The position numbers and the translations under genes are program-made. Positions 43,288-52,407 of a stretch of 64,000 bases of DNA are shown here, in pieces. Source of the DNA: Micromonospora_E sp048060115 (GTDB taxonomy: Bacteria > Actinomycetota > Actinomycetes > Mycobacteriales > Micromonosporaceae); NCBI RefSeq assembly GCF_048060115.1, contig NZ_JBHMIM010000037.1, positions 11,331 to 75,330 on the forward strand. Direction: 5' to 3'. Position 1 is the stretch's first letter; the number at the start of each line of letters is the position of its first letter. The notes beneath the pieces are model-generated. The model saw only the letters and a program-made list of their open reading frames with translations, was not told where the DNA came from and ran no database searches.

Positions 43288-44022
43288 ATGCCGGCACGTT
43301 TCGCCGAACTGGACTGGCGGGAGACCCCGATGGGGGAGATCAGCCTGCGGCGACGGCACGACCCGACGGTCGACCGCGACGTGTACGAGGTGAAACTTGG
43401 CGACGAGTTCCTGATGTCCAGCCTGTTCACCGTCGCCGAGGAGGAGCTGGCCCGGCTGGCCCTCGACGCGGTGCGCGCCGACACCGACGCGGTGCCTGCC
43501 GACCTTGACGTGGTGGTCGGTGGGCTGGGCCTCGGCTACACCGCCACGACCGTGCTGGACTATTCCTCGGTGCGGTCGCTGATCGTGGTGGACGCCATCG
43601 ACGCGGTCATCGACTGGCACCGGCGTGGCCTGGTGCCGGCCGGGCTGCGGCTGGCCGCAGATCCGCGGTGCCAGCTGCTGCACGGCGACTTCTTCGCCCT
43701 GGCCGGACAACCCGCCGGGTTGGACCCGGTCGAACCCGGGCGGCGGTTCCACGCGATCATCGTCGACATCGACCACTCGCCCCGCCACCTGCTGCACCCC
43801 GGGCATGCCGACTTCTACCAGCCGGCCGGGCTGCGTCAGCTGGCGGCGCACCTGCATCCCGGCGGGGTCTTCGCGCTCTGGTCGAACGACCCGCCGGAGG
43901 ACGAGTTCGTTGCCGGGCTCGCCGACGTCTTTGCCACCGCCCGCGCCGAGGTGGTCAGCTTCGCCAACCCGTTGCAGGGCGGCACCTCGGCGAACACCGT
44001 CTACCTGGCCACCGTCGCCTGA
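43288..44022 (+). CDS. Spermidine-synthase-like / SAM-binding protein
   Basis: A 244-residue Rossmann protein related to polyamine synthases. The glycine-rich loop DVVVGGLGLGYTATTVLDY, the acidic LIVVDAIDAVIDWHRRG, the HGDFFAL segment and IIVDIDHSPRHLLHPGHADFY correspond to the nucleotide-binding and catalytic strands. The usual gate/polyamine residues are not clearly conserved, so aminopropyl transfer is uncertain and it could be an orphan methyltransferase. ATG 43288 has GGGAGG 5 bp upstream; GTG 43255, overlapping the prfC stop, would add 11 residues. Probably co-transcribed with prfC. Confidence 0.75.
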   Translation: MPARFAELDWRETPMGEISLRRRHDPTVDRDVYEVKLGDEFLMSSLFTVAEEELARLALDAVRADTDAVPADLDVVVGGLGLGYTATTVLDYSSVRSLIVVDAIDAVIDWHRRGLVPAGLRLAADPRCQLLHGDFFALAGQPAGLDPVEPGRRFHAIIVDIDHSPRHLLHPGHADFYQPAGLRQLAAHLHPGGVFALWSNDPPEDEFVAGLADVFATARAEVVSFANPLQGGTSANTVYLATVA

Positions 44023-44045
44023 CCCGGGGCGACCCGGCGGGATGC

Positions 44046-44411
44046 TCACCCCTGCAGCGGATCGTGGCCCCAGTTCATCAGCGAGTGCCGCCACCGGGTG
44101 TCGGTGACGTCGCCGGACGGGCGTTGGGCCAGATGCCGGTGTACGTACCCGACGACCTTGCGCATGTGCGCGTAGTCGTCGTCGGACAGCGCCTCCCGCC
44201 TGGTCCGCAGCAGGCTGACGATCCGTCGGCCGGAGGCATGCCCGACCGACTCGCCGCCGTCGTTGTGCTGCCCGGCGGCCTTCGACTCCGGGGTGCGCAG
44301 CCATCTCGTCAACTCGTCCGGGCTCATGTTGACCGCCTCGACGAACGCCCGGTACGCCTGCGCGGCGTCGTCGCGACTGCGGTCGGTCCGGTGACCGCTC
44401 TGTCGGGTCAT
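44046..44411 (-). CDS. DUF3140 family protein
   Basis: A small helical protein of 121 residues from ATG 44411 (127 from GTG 44429). The core AYRAFVEAVNMSPDELTRWL, TPESKAAGQHNDGGESVGHA and DYAHMRKVVGYVHRHLAQRP matches DUF3140. The function is unknown; members are often encoded beside DUF2945 proteins, as here, with the two coding regions within 8 bp or overlapping. Translational coupling is likely. Confidence 0.82.
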   Translation of the reverse strand: MTRQSGHRTDRSRDDAAQAYRAFVEAVNMSPDELTRWLRTPESKAAGQHNDGGESVGHASGRRIVSLLRTRREALSDDDYAHMRKVVGYVHRHLAQRPSGDVTDTRWRHSLMNWGHDPLQG

Positions 44412-44418
44412 GGTGGGT

Positions 44419-44688
44419 TCACGTGTCACGGCGCAGCGCCTGCGGCTTGTGGACCGCGTCGCGGCCCGACTTGTCGCTGCGGACCCGGTACTGCGGGTGC
44501 TCGGGGTCGGCGACCACCGTACGGCCGGCGGCCTGCCGCCGGGAGGTGATCTCTTCTTCCACCGTGCCGGGCACGGTCACTCCGTGGCTGCGCCAGTTGA
44601 CCCGGTCACCCGGGCGCGGGTGTTCGACCGGCTGGCCGGGGCGCTGTTCGGGGCGGTCGCCCTCGCGGGGCCGATTGTTTCTCGCCAT
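44419..44688 (-). CDS. DUF2945 family protein (HVA1/TUDOR-like)
   Basis: An 89-residue protein. After a charged 25-residue lead, the compact domain PGDRVNWRSHGVTVPGTVEE, QAAGRTVVADPEHPQYRVRS, DKSGRDAVHKPQALRR fits DUF2945, small beta-barrels with a Gly-x-V-x-G-x-V turn. The biochemical role is unknown. It precedes the DUF3140 gene on the same strand, and this two-gene arrangement recurs in actinobacteria. The Uma2-type gene lies 50 bp upstream on the same strand. Confidence 0.82.
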   Translation of the reverse strand: MARNNRPREGDRPEQRPGQPVEHPRPGDRVNWRSHGVTVPGTVEEEITSRRQAAGRTVVADPEHPQYRVRSDKSGRDAVHKPQALRRDT

Positions 44689-44738
44689 GCCGCGCGGTTA
44701 CCCACCGGCTGGTCGGCAAACCGCACGGCGGGCACGGT

Positions 44739-45374
44739 CTACGGGGTGATCTCGCCGATCGGCAGCTTCACCGGGAACGGGGTGTCGAGTTCGAGCAGGT
44801 CGGCGGTCTGCGCGACGAGGGCGTACTCCCGCTCGCCGCTGGCACCGGGCCGGTCGCCGAGCCGGTACGCGTAGATCCGCACCGGGTCCTGCTCGACGCG
44901 CCAGTAGTGGCCGATGCCGACGGCGGCGTACCCGGCCGGCTTGTCGAACCGGTCCCGGCGCCGGGTCGCCGGGGAGACCACCTCGACGACCAGCAGCACC
45001 TCGTCCGGGGTGAGGTAGTGCCGGTCGCCGCTGCCGCCCTCGGCGCGGTGCACCAGCACATCCGGCTCGTAGGTGTTGCGTGGCCCGACCGCGACCCCGA
45101 CCGCCTGGGTGGCCCGGTAGCCGTCCGGCATGTGTCGATGCAGCCACAGCCACAGCAGACTGGCGATGCTCTGATGGCCGAGGGTGGGGGAGGGAACCAC
45201 GGTGACGACTCCGTCGAGGAGTTCGACGCGGGGGGCGTCGGCGGGCAGGGCGAGGACGTCTTCGATGCTGTAGTCAGCCAACCGCTGCCGGACCGGGTCC
45301 GGCTGCCACGGTGCTGCTGCGCTCCACGCCCCGCCAGGCGGCGCTGCGGCAGGGTGGATCGGCTCGGCGCTCAC
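44739..45374 (-). CDS. Uma2-family (DUF820) endonuclease-like protein
   Basis: A 211-residue protein with a restriction-endonuclease-like fold. Core motifs are VRQRLADYSIEDVLALPA, RVELLDGVVTVVPSPTLGHQ, YEPDVLVHRAEGG (catalytic Asp of P-D) and EVLLVVEVVSPATRRRDRFDKPAGYAAVGIGHYW, with E-V-x-S and downstream Lys giving the PD-(D/E)xK signature. Nuclease activity of Uma2 proteins is mostly undemonstrated, and they are abundant in actinobacteria and cyanobacteria. The start used is GTG 45374; the open frame further upstream is antisense within the methyltransferase end. Four bp separate it from the methyltransferase gene. Confidence 0.85.
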   Translation of the reverse strand: MSAEPIHPAAAPPGGAWSAAAPWQPDPVRQRLADYSIEDVLALPADAPRVELLDGVVTVVPSPTLGHQSIASLLWLWLHRHMPDGYRATQAVGVAVGPRNTYEPDVLVHRAEGGSGDRHYLTPDEVLLVVEVVSPATRRRDRFDKPAGYAAVGIGHYWRVEQDPVRIYAYRLGDRPGASGEREYALVAQTADLLELDTPFPVKLPIGEITP

Positions 45375-45378
45375 CCGG

Positions 45379-46293
45379 TCAGCGTACCGCCGCCGCGGCC
45401 GCCCCGTTGGCTGCCGGCGGCGCGTCGCCGGGCCTGTCGGCGAGTTCGCCTGCGTCGGTGGGCCTGTCGGCGACGAAGATGGCGGTGCCGGGGAACAGCC
45501 GGCCACGCAGCGGACTCCACTGCCCCCAGATCTGCTCATGCCCGTCCGGCCAGGGCGGCTCGACGATGTCGCGCAGGACGAAACCGGCGCCGACGAGTTC
45601 GCGGACCCGGTCGCCGACGGTGCGGTGCTGCTCGACGTAGCTGGGCACCCCGTCGTCGTCGGTCTCCACGTACGGCCGGCGGTCGAAGTAGGAGTGCACC
45701 GCGACCAGCCCGGGTTCACCCGGGTCGTCAAGGAAGATCCAGCGCATCGGGTGGGTGACGGAGAAGACCCAGCGTCCGCCGGGGCGCAGCACCCGGTGCA
45801 CCTCGCGCATCGCGGCGGCCGAGTCGGCGACGAACGGCACCGCGCCGAACGCGGTCCAGACCGTGTCGAAGGCGTCGTCGGCGAACGGCAGGGCGAGCGC
45901 GTCGGCCTGGATCAGCGGCACCCGTACGCCGGTGCGGTCGGCCCCGGCTTCAGCCTGGCGCAGCATGCCGGCGGACAGGTCCAGGGCGACGCAGTCGGCG
46001 CCCTGGCCGGCCAGCCAGCGGCTGCCGCCGGCGGCGCCGCAGCCCAGCTCCAGAACCCGCCGGCCGGCGACGTCGCCGAGCAGCCCGGCGTCGGCCTCCA
46101 ACAGGCCTTCCGGACACCAGCGCAGGTCGGCGTCGCCGAGGAAGTCGCCGTGCTCGGCCTGGTAGTCGTCGGCGTCGGTGTCCCACCAGCGGCGGTTCGC
46201 CTGGCGGGCCTCGTCGTCGGTGACCGCGTGTCTGGTCACTCTGGGTGCGTCCGTGCTCGGCCCGTCGTCGTACGCGGCTGCGGCGGTGTTCAC
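45379..46293 (-). CDS. Class I SAM-dependent methyltransferase
   Basis: A 304-residue cytoplasmic methyltransferase. The SAM site is VLELGCGAAGGSRWLAGQGA (motif I), then VALDLSAGMLRQAE, IQADALALPFADDAFDTVW (motif II) and EVHRVLRPGGRWVFSVTHPMRW (motif III region). NRRWWDTDADDYQAEHGDFL at the N-terminus is common in actinobacterial members of this UbiE/COQ5-like group. The substrate is unknown. The last 25 residues are an Ala/Pro-rich tail. It is divergent from rpsA across a 434-bp gap. Confidence 0.9.
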   Translation of the reverse strand: MNTAAAAYDDGPSTDAPRVTRHAVTDDEARQANRRWWDTDADDYQAEHGDFLGDADLRWCPEGLLEADAGLLGDVAGRRVLELGCGAAGGSRWLAGQGADCVALDLSAGMLRQAEAGADRTGVRVPLIQADALALPFADDAFDTVWTAFGAVPFVADSAAAMREVHRVLRPGGRWVFSVTHPMRWIFLDDPGEPGLVAVHSYFDRRPYVETDDDGVPSYVEQHRTVGDRVRELVGAGFVLRDIVEPPWPDGHEQIWGQWSPLRGRLFPGTAIFVADRPTDAGELADRPGDAPPAANGAAAAAVR

Positions 46294-46727
46294 GGCGGGG
46301 AGGGTAACCTCCCGGTCCGCGTGGGAGCGTGACCAGGGGTGGCGTGCTAGGGTTGATGACCCATTGATGTGATGTGATCTCGCTCACATGTGGCCGGGGA
46401 CTGCCGGCGAATCCCCGCCTGAGGGCCCGTTTTCGCCGGGCCCCCGGATGTGGCGATCGGATAGCTACCGGGAGGGCTTGCACGCTGTGGTAATGCAAGC
46501 GGTAGGCTAGATGGCGCGCTCGCGGATCGTGTGCCTCGGCAGGGAGCAGGTCCGCGGTCGGCGGTTACATCCGATGATGGCAGCGGCGGTCGATGATCCC
46601 CTCGGTCACGGTCGGTGACGACGACGTCATCGTCGCGGTGTGCCCGCCGGCGGATCCGTGAGCCACGCCAGGTCACCGCGACGACAAACCAGCAGTGACA
46701 CCCATCCGATCCGGAGCAACCGCCCAC
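46294..46727. promoter_or_regulatory. Upstream region of rpsA (434 bp)
   Basis: Contains no ORF of note. A candidate rpsA promoter is TTGCAC at 46478-46483 with TAGGCT at 46503-46508 (19-bp spacer). TTGCA and TGCAA words form an inverted repeat across the spacer. A GC-rich hairpin (GGGCCC/GGGCCC) lies near 46425-46443, and a low-GC segment at 46354-46390 may carry another promoter. The long leader before ATG 46728 could host autoregulation by S1, which is known for E. coli rpsA; here it is inference. Confidence 0.4.
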
Positions 46728-48248
46728 ATGACGAGCAGCATCGAGGCCACCTCGAGCGCCCCCAAGGTCACCGTCGACGACCTCGGCAGCGAGGAAGCAT
46801 TCCTCGCCGCTATCGACGAGACCATCAAGTACTTCAACGACGGCGACATCGTGGAAGGTACCGTCGTCAAGGTCGACCGGGACGAGGTCCTGCTCGACAT
46901 CGGCTACAAGACCGAGGGCGTCATTCCCTCGCGCGAGTTGTCGATCAAGCACGACGTGGACCCTGCCGACGTTGTTTCGGTTGGCGATCACATCGAAGCC
47001 CTTGTCCTGCAGAAGGAGGACAAGGAAGGCCGGCTGATCCTGTCGAAGAAGCGTGCGCAGTACGAGCGCGCGTGGGGCACGATCGAAAAGATCAAGGACG
47101 AGGACGGGGTCGTGCGCGGCTCGGTCATCGAGGTGGTCAAGGGCGGCCTCATCCTGGACATCGGGCTGCGGGGCTTCCTGCCCGCCTCGCTGGTCGAGAT
47201 GCGGCGCGTACGCGACCTGCAGCCGTACGTCGGCCGCGAGCTGGAAGCCAAGATCATCGAGCTGGACAAGAACCGCAACAACGTGGTCCTGTCCCGCCGG
47301 GCCTGGCTGGAGCAGACACAGTCCGAGGTGCGCACCGAGTTCCTCAACAAGCTGCAGAAGGGCCAGGTCCGCAAGGGCGTCGTCTCCTCGATCGTCAACT
47401 TCGGTGCCTTCGTCGACCTCGGCGGGGTGGATGGTCTGGTGCACGTCTCCGAGCTGTCCTGGAAGCACATCGACCACCCGTCCGAGGTGGTCGAGGTGGG
47501 CCAGGAGGTCGAGGTCGAGGTCCTCGACGTCGACCTGGACCGCGAGCGGGTCTCGCTGTCGCTCAAGGCGACCCAGGAAGACCCGTGGCGCCAGTTCGCC
47601 CGGACCCACGCGATCCAGCAGATCGTGCCCGGCAAGGTGACCAAGCTGGTGCCGTTCGGCGCGTTCGTTCGCGTCGACGACGGCATCGAAGGCCTGGTGC
47701 ACATCTCCGAGCTGGCCGAGCGGCACGTGGAGATCCCCGAGCAGGTCGTTCAGGTCGGCTCCGACGTCATGGTCAAGGTCATCGACATCGACCTGGAGCG
47801 TCGGCGGATCTCGCTGTCGCTCAAGCAGGCCAACGAGGGCTTCGTCGAGGGTGAGGACCACTTCGACCCGACCCTCTACGGCATGGCCGCGACCTACGAC
47901 AACGAGGGCAACTACATCTACCCGGACGGCTTCGACCCGGAGACCGGGGAGTGGCTCGAGGGCTTCGACAAGCAGCGGGAGACCTGGGAGCAGCAGTACG
48001 CCGAGGCTCGCACCCGCTGGGAGGCGCACACCAAGCAGGTCCAGACGGCCCGCGCGGCCGACGCCGACGCCGCTGCCAACCCGGCTCCGCCGGTAGCCGC
48101 CTCGACCGGCGGCAGCAGCAGTGGTGGGGCGACCTCCTCCTCCAGCTCGACCCCGTCGCGGTCCGGTGGAGAGGAGCCGATCGGCACCCTCGCCACCGAC
48201 GAGGCGCTCGCCGCACTGCGCGAGAAGCTCGCGGGCGGCAAGAGCTGA
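46728..48248 (+). CDS. rpsA: 30S ribosomal protein S1
   Basis: mRNA-binding ribosomal protein of 506 residues (actinobacterial short type). Four S1 OB-fold repeats are visible: DGDIVEGTVVKVDRDEVLLD, VRGSVIEVVKGGLILDIGLRG, RKGVVSSIVNFGAFVDLGGVDG and PGKVTKLVPFGAFVRVDDGI, each ending in an LSLK- or LSKK-type strand. The last 110 residues are acidic then Ala/Ser-rich, ending LREKLAGGKS. ATG 46728 has GGAG 12 bp upstream. A strong terminator follows. It is a conserved anchor between polA and coaE. Confidence 0.96.
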   Translation: MTSSIEATSSAPKVTVDDLGSEEAFLAAIDETIKYFNDGDIVEGTVVKVDRDEVLLDIGYKTEGVIPSRELSIKHDVDPADVVSVGDHIEALVLQKEDKEGRLILSKKRAQYERAWGTIEKIKDEDGVVRGSVIEVVKGGLILDIGLRGFLPASLVEMRRVRDLQPYVGRELEAKIIELDKNRNNVVLSRRAWLEQTQSEVRTEFLNKLQKGQVRKGVVSSIVNFGAFVDLGGVDGLVHVSELSWKHIDHPSEVVEVGQEVEVEVLDVDLDRERVSLSLKATQEDPWRQFARTHAIQQIVPGKVTKLVPFGAFVRVDDGIEGLVHISELAERHVEIPEQVVQVGSDVMVKVIDIDLERRRISLSLKQANEGFVEGEDHFDPTLYGMAATYDNEGNYIYPDGFDPETGEWLEGFDKQRETWEQQYAEARTRWEAHTKQVQTARAADADAAANPAPPVAASTGGSSSGGATSSSSSTPSRSGGEEPIGTLATDEALAALREKLAGGKS

Positions 48249-48270
48249 CCAGCACCAACTGAGCAGCACC

Positions 48271-48302
48271 AGGTCCCGCCGGGGTTCGCCCCGGCGGGAC
48301 CT
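48271..48302 (+). terminator. Rho-independent terminator after rpsA
   Basis: A perfect 14-bp GC-rich stem, AGGTCCCGCCGGGG / CCCCGGCGGGACCT, closed by a TTCG tetraloop and followed by TTCTTCT. This is the clearest intrinsic terminator in the window. Confidence 0.9.
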
Positions 48303-48410
48303 TTCTTCTGCGTCGTCGCCGTTTGAGGCTTGGCACGGCCGGGGCTGCCTGGCGCTTCACCGGCACACCCCGACGCCGCCCCGGCGGAGCGGTTCCGGTT
48401 GACTGTCGGC

Positions 48411-49607
48411 ATGCTGAAGGTGGGACTGACCGGCGGGATCGGCGCCGGCAAGAGCGCGGTCGCCACCCGGCTGGCCACGAGCGGCGCGCTGATCGTCGAC
48501 GCCGACCTGCTCGCCCGGGAGGTCGTCGCCGTCGGCACCGACGGGCTGGCCGAGGTGGTCGCGACCTTCGGCCCGGAGGTGCTCGCCGCCGACGGCTCCC
48601 TGGACCGGCCGGCGCTCGGCGCCCGGGTCTTCGCCAACCCGGACGCCCGGACCCGACTGGAAGCCATCGTGCACCCGCGGGTACGCCGCCGTACCGTCGA
48701 ACTGACCGCCGCCGCCCCGGCCGACGCGGTCGTGGTCAACGACGTACCGCTGCTGGTGGAGACCGGGCTCGCCCCGGCGTACCACCTGGTGGTCGTGGTG
48801 TCCGCGGCCGAGCGGCTGCGCATCGACCGGCTGACCCGCGACCGGGGCATGTCCCGCGACGCCGCGCAGGCCCGGATCCGGGCCCAGGCCGACGACGCCC
48901 AACGGGCCGCCGCCGCCGACGTGCTGCTGGACAACGACGGCAGCCGCGACGACCTCACCGCCGTCGTCGACCGGCTCTGGCGCGACCGGTTGGTGCCGTA
49001 CGAGGCGAACCTGCGCGCCGGCCGCCCCGCGCCGCGACCGCCGCTGGCCGCGCTCGCCGAGCCGGACCCGACCTGGCCGGCACAGTTCGACCGCATCGCC
49101 GCCCGTATCCGGCACGCTGTCGGCGCGGACCGCCGCGTCGACCACGTCGGCTCCACTGCAGTGCCGGGGCTGCCCGCCAAGGACGTCATCGACGTCCAGC
49201 TCACGGTCGACTCCCTCGACGACGCCGACGGGTGCGCCGCCGCGCTGGCCGCCGCCGGGTTCCCCCGGCTGCCCGGCGGTCGGTCGGACAGTCCGAAACC
49301 GGGCCAGGACGGTGCGTCGACGGAGGCGCGCTGGCCGAAACGGCTGCACCGCAACGCCGACCCCGGCCGCGCGGTCAACCTGCACGTACGGGTCGGCGGC
49401 TCGCCCGGATGGCGCTACGCGTTGGCCTTCCGCGACCACCTGCGGGCCGACGAACGGGAGCGGGCCGACTATCTGGCCGTCAAGCGGCGGATCGCCGCCG
49501 CCGCGCCGACGACCCGGGAGTACGCGGTGGCGAAGGAGCCCTGGTTCGACCAGGCCTGGCCGCGTCTGCTGCGGTGGATCGAGGAGACTGGCTGGCAGCA
49601 GCCGTGA
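48411..49607 (+). CDS. coaE: Dephospho-CoA kinase fused to GrpB/UPF0157 domain
   Basis: Last step of CoA synthesis: ATP-dependent phosphorylation of dephospho-CoA. Of 398 residues, the first 200 are CoaE with P-loop GLTGGIGAGKSAVATRLA, DADLLAREVVAVGT, VVNDVPLLVETGL and the lid RLTRDRGMSRDAAQARIRAQ. Residues about 215-395 are a GrpB-like nucleotidyltransferase-fold domain (DHVGSTAVPGLPAKDVIDVQ, AVNLHVRVGGSPGWRYALAF). The same fusion is known in mycobacterial CoaE. ATG 48411 is used; the frame is open 5' to 48330 without a ribosome site. Confidence 0.95.
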   Translation: MLKVGLTGGIGAGKSAVATRLATSGALIVDADLLAREVVAVGTDGLAEVVATFGPEVLAADGSLDRPALGARVFANPDARTRLEAIVHPRVRRRTVELTAAAPADAVVVNDVPLLVETGLAPAYHLVVVVSAAERLRIDRLTRDRGMSRDAAQARIRAQADDAQRAAAADVLLDNDGSRDDLTAVVDRLWRDRLVPYEANLRAGRPAPRPPLAALAEPDPTWPAQFDRIAARIRHAVGADRRVDHVGSTAVPGLPAKDVIDVQLTVDSLDDADGCAAALAAAGFPRLPGGRSDSPKPGQDGASTEARWPKRLHRNADPGRAVNLHVRVGGSPGWRYALAFRDHLRADERERADYLAVKRRIAAAAPTTREYAVAKEPWFDQAWPRLLRWIEETGWQQP

Positions 49608-49889
49608 CGGACAGCGGCGAGGTGACCTGGCGGTAGGTGGGGCGCTCGCGGCGGCCGGGTCACGCAGGGCGTGACAACTTCGGATGCGCTCGCCGGCTGG
49701 CGCCGGGGCAGCTACCCGAACATTTGGACTTCCGGCGCGCCGGTGTGGGCGCTGCCGGTGGTCCGCGCGGCCGCCGCGAGCGGCCTACCCCGTCACGGTA
49801 TCGCGGGTGTGGCAGCCCACACAATGACAATATCGAAGCTGATCGGCGACCGGGCGTGGGTTGTCGGACCCTCGGCGTACGTTGGTGGC
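49608..49889. other. 282-bp coaE-uvrB gap
   Basis: No gene visible. The TGTGGCAGCCCACACAATGACAATATCG region near 49810-49837 is AT-richer and a plausible uvrB promoter location. I see no clear actinobacterial SOS box. Confidence 0.35.
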
Positions 49890-52007
49890 ATGGCGCTCGA
49901 CATCCCGCGACTCGACGGCCGCTTCCAGGTCGTCAGCGACTACTCCCCGGCCGGCGACCAGCCGGGGGCCATCGACGAGCTTGAGCGTCGGGTGCGTCGG
50001 GGCGATCGCCACACCGTGCTGCTCGGCGCGACCGGCACCGGTAAGAGCGCCACCACCGCCTGGCTGGTCGAGCGGCTGCAGCGACCCACCCTGGTGATGG
50101 CCCCGAACAAGACCCTCTGCGCCCAGCTCGCCAAGGAGTTCCGCGAGCTGATGCCGCACAACGCGGTGGAGTATTTCGTCTCCTACTACGACTACTACCA
50201 GCCCGAGGCGTACATCCCGCAGACCGACACCTACATCGAGAAGGACTCCTCGATCAACGAGGAGGTGGAGCGGCTGCGGCACTCGGCGACCATGTCGCTG
50301 CTGACCCGCCGGGACGTGATCGTGGTCGCGACCGTGTCGGCGATCTACGGCCTGGGCACCCCCCAGGAATATCTGGAACGCGCGGTCAAGGTCGCCACCG
50401 GTGCCGAGCAGGACCGTGACTCGCTGCTGCGTCAACTGGTCGAGATCCAGTACGCCCGCAACGACCTGGCCTTCAACCGGGGCACCTTCCGGGTCCGCGG
50501 CGACACCCTGGAGATCATCCCGGCGTACGAGGAGTTGGCGGTCCGGATCGAGTTCTTCGGCGACGAGATCGAGAAGCTCTACTATCTGCACCCACTGACC
50601 GGCGACGTGGTCCGCGAGGTCGACCAGCTGCTGATCTTCCCAGCCACCCACTACGCCGCCGGGCCGGCCCGGATGGAGCGGGCGATCGGCGACATCGAGG
50701 CCGAGTTGACCGAGCGCCTGGCCGAGCTGGAGCGGCAGGGCAAGCTCCTCGAAGCGCAGCGGCTGCGGATGCGCACCACCTACGACATCGAGATGATGCG
50801 CCAGGTCGGCTTCTGCTCCGGCATCGAGAACTACTCGATGCACATCGACGGGCGCGGCTACGGCAGCCCGCCGCACACCCTGCTGGACTACTTCCCGGAC
50901 GACTTCGTCACCGTGATCGACGAGTCGCACGTGACGATCCCGCAGATCGGCGGCATGTTCGAGGGCGACGCGTCGCGCAAACGAATGCTGATCGACCACG
51001 GGTTCCGGCTGCCCAGCGCCGCCGACAACCGGCCACTGCGCTTCGACGAGTTCCTGGAGCGGGTCGGCCAGATGGTGTTCCTGTCCGCCACCCCGGGGCC
51101 GTGGGAGATGGAGCACGCCGCCGGCGAGTTCGTCGAGCAGGTGATCCGCCCCACCGGGCTGGTCGACCCGCAGGTGCTGGTCAAGCCGACCAAGGGACAG
51201 ATCGACGACCTGATGCACGAGATCCGGCTGCGCACCGACCGCGACGAGCGGGTGCTGGTCACCACGCTGACCAAGAAGATGGCCGAGGACCTCACCGACT
51301 ATCTGCTGGAGCACGGCATCCGGGTGCGTTACCTGCACTCCGAGGTCGACACGTTGCGCCGGGTCGAGCTGCTGCGCGAGCTGCGCAAGGGCGAGTACGA
51401 CGTACTGATCGGCATCAACCTGCTGCGCGAGGGTCTCGACCTGCCCGAGGTGTCGCTGGTGGCGATTCTCGACGCCGACAAGGAGGGCTTCCTGCGCAGC
51501 GGTCGGTCGTTGATCCAGACCATCGGCCGGGCCGCTCGTAACGTCTCCGGCGAGGTCCATATGTACGCCGACAAGATGACCCCGTCGATGGCCGCCGCGA
51601 TCGACGAGACGACCCGGCGCCGGGCCAAGCAGGTGGCGTACAACGAGGCGCACGGCATCTCGCCGGAGCCGCTGCGTAAGAAGATCCACGACATCCTCGA
51701 CGACATCTACAAGGAGGCCGAGGACACCGACGGCGCGCTCGCCGGTCGGTCGGTCGGCGGCTCCGGCCGGCAGATGTCCCGGGGCAAGGGCCCGGTGCCG
51801 GAGACCCGCAGCAGGGGTCGGGGCACCACCACCCCGTCCAGCGCCGGGATGGCCCGCGCCGACCTGGCCCAGCTGATCCAGGAGCTCAACGACCAGATGC
51901 TCAATGCGGCCCGCGAGCTGCAGTTCGAGCTGGCCGCCCGGATCCGCGACGAGATCTCCGAGCTGAAGAAGGAGCTGCGGGCGATGGACGTCGCCGGCGT
52001 CAGCTGA
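49890..52007 (+). CDS. uvrB: UvrABC system protein B (excision nuclease subunit)
   Basis: DNA-damage verification helicase of nucleotide excision repair, 705 residues. It shows Walker A LLGATGTGKSATTAWLVERL, the beta-hairpin YYDYYQPEAYIPQTDTYIEK, Walker B VTVIDESHVTIPQIGGMFEG, helicase motifs LVTTLTKKMAEDLTDYLLEH and EGLDLPEVSLVAILDADKEGFLRS, and the QTIGRAARN box. A Ser/Gly/Arg-rich linker leads to the C-terminal UVR motif (DLAQLIQELNDQMLNAAREL) that binds UvrC. ATG 49890 begins at the conserved MALDIPRLDGRFQVVSDYSP. It overlaps the convergent gene by 8 bp. Confidence 0.97.
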   Translation: MALDIPRLDGRFQVVSDYSPAGDQPGAIDELERRVRRGDRHTVLLGATGTGKSATTAWLVERLQRPTLVMAPNKTLCAQLAKEFRELMPHNAVEYFVSYYDYYQPEAYIPQTDTYIEKDSSINEEVERLRHSATMSLLTRRDVIVVATVSAIYGLGTPQEYLERAVKVATGAEQDRDSLLRQLVEIQYARNDLAFNRGTFRVRGDTLEIIPAYEELAVRIEFFGDEIEKLYYLHPLTGDVVREVDQLLIFPATHYAAGPARMERAIGDIEAELTERLAELERQGKLLEAQRLRMRTTYDIEMMRQVGFCSGIENYSMHIDGRGYGSPPHTLLDYFPDDFVTVIDESHVTIPQIGGMFEGDASRKRMLIDHGFRLPSAADNRPLRFDEFLERVGQMVFLSATPGPWEMEHAAGEFVEQVIRPTGLVDPQVLVKPTKGQIDDLMHEIRLRTDRDERVLVTTLTKKMAEDLTDYLLEHGIRVRYLHSEVDTLRRVELLRELRKGEYDVLIGINLLREGLDLPEVSLVAILDADKEGFLRSGRSLIQTIGRAARNVSGEVHMYADKMTPSMAAAIDETTRRRAKQVAYNEAHGISPEPLRKKIHDILDDIYKEAEDTDGALAGRSVGGSGRQMSRGKGPVPETRSRGRGTTTPSSAGMARADLAQLIQELNDQMLNAARELQFELAARIRDEISELKKELRAMDVAGVS

Positions 52008-52407
52008 GCCGACTGCCGGGCAGGAGCTGGGCCAGCTCGACGCCGGGGCGCTGACTGGCCCGCCACAGCAGCCCCCACGTGTCGTCGAGACCTGACTCGT
52101 CGTCGCCTTGCCGGTCGGTTGCGACTTGGGCGGGTGGTGGTGTGGGCTGGGCGGGCGTCGCCGGCCAGCCCGGCTCGCCGGGGCGGACCAGCTCCAGCTC
52201 GCCCCATTGCAGGTAGAAATCCCAGGCGTCCTCGACGGTGCGGAAGACGCCGACCTCACGGATCTCCCGCTGCGGGTGCCGGAAGTAGACCAACGCCTCG
52301 TCGGCGTACTCCAGACCCCAGCCGACGGCCGGAAACTCCGGCGCTCCGTCCGCCGGGTCGACCGGCTCGATCAGCAGGAACTGCTCGGGCGGCGAAGTGT
52401 CGTTCAT
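52000..52407 (-). CDS. Hypothetical protein, actinobacterial (135 aa)
   Basis: An acidic soluble protein, family not recognised. ATG 52407 is preceded by GGAGGAAGTC, which decides the start over the upstream codon at 52464. The ordered part is PPEQFLLIEPVDPADGAPEF, VGWGLEYADEALVYFRHPQR, EIREVGVFRTVEDAWDFYLQ and WGELELVRP, followed by a Pro/Thr/Gln linker and a C-terminal DTWGLLWRASQRPGVELAQLL. No membrane segment, Cys or catalytic signature is seen. It is convergent with and overlaps the end of uvrB by 8 bp. Confidence 0.7.
   Translation of the reverse strand: MNDTSPPEQFLLIEPVDPADGAPEFPAVGWGLEYADEALVYFRHPQREIREVGVFRTVEDAWDFYLQWGELELVRPGEPGWPATPAQPTPPPAQVATDRQGDDESGLDDTWGLLWRASQRPGVELAQLLPGSRLS

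Noticed and set aside
49608..49889. SOS/LexA box upstream of uvrB
   Set aside because: No TCGAAC-N4-GTTCGA-like palindrome could be found; only an isolated TCGAAGC is seen.
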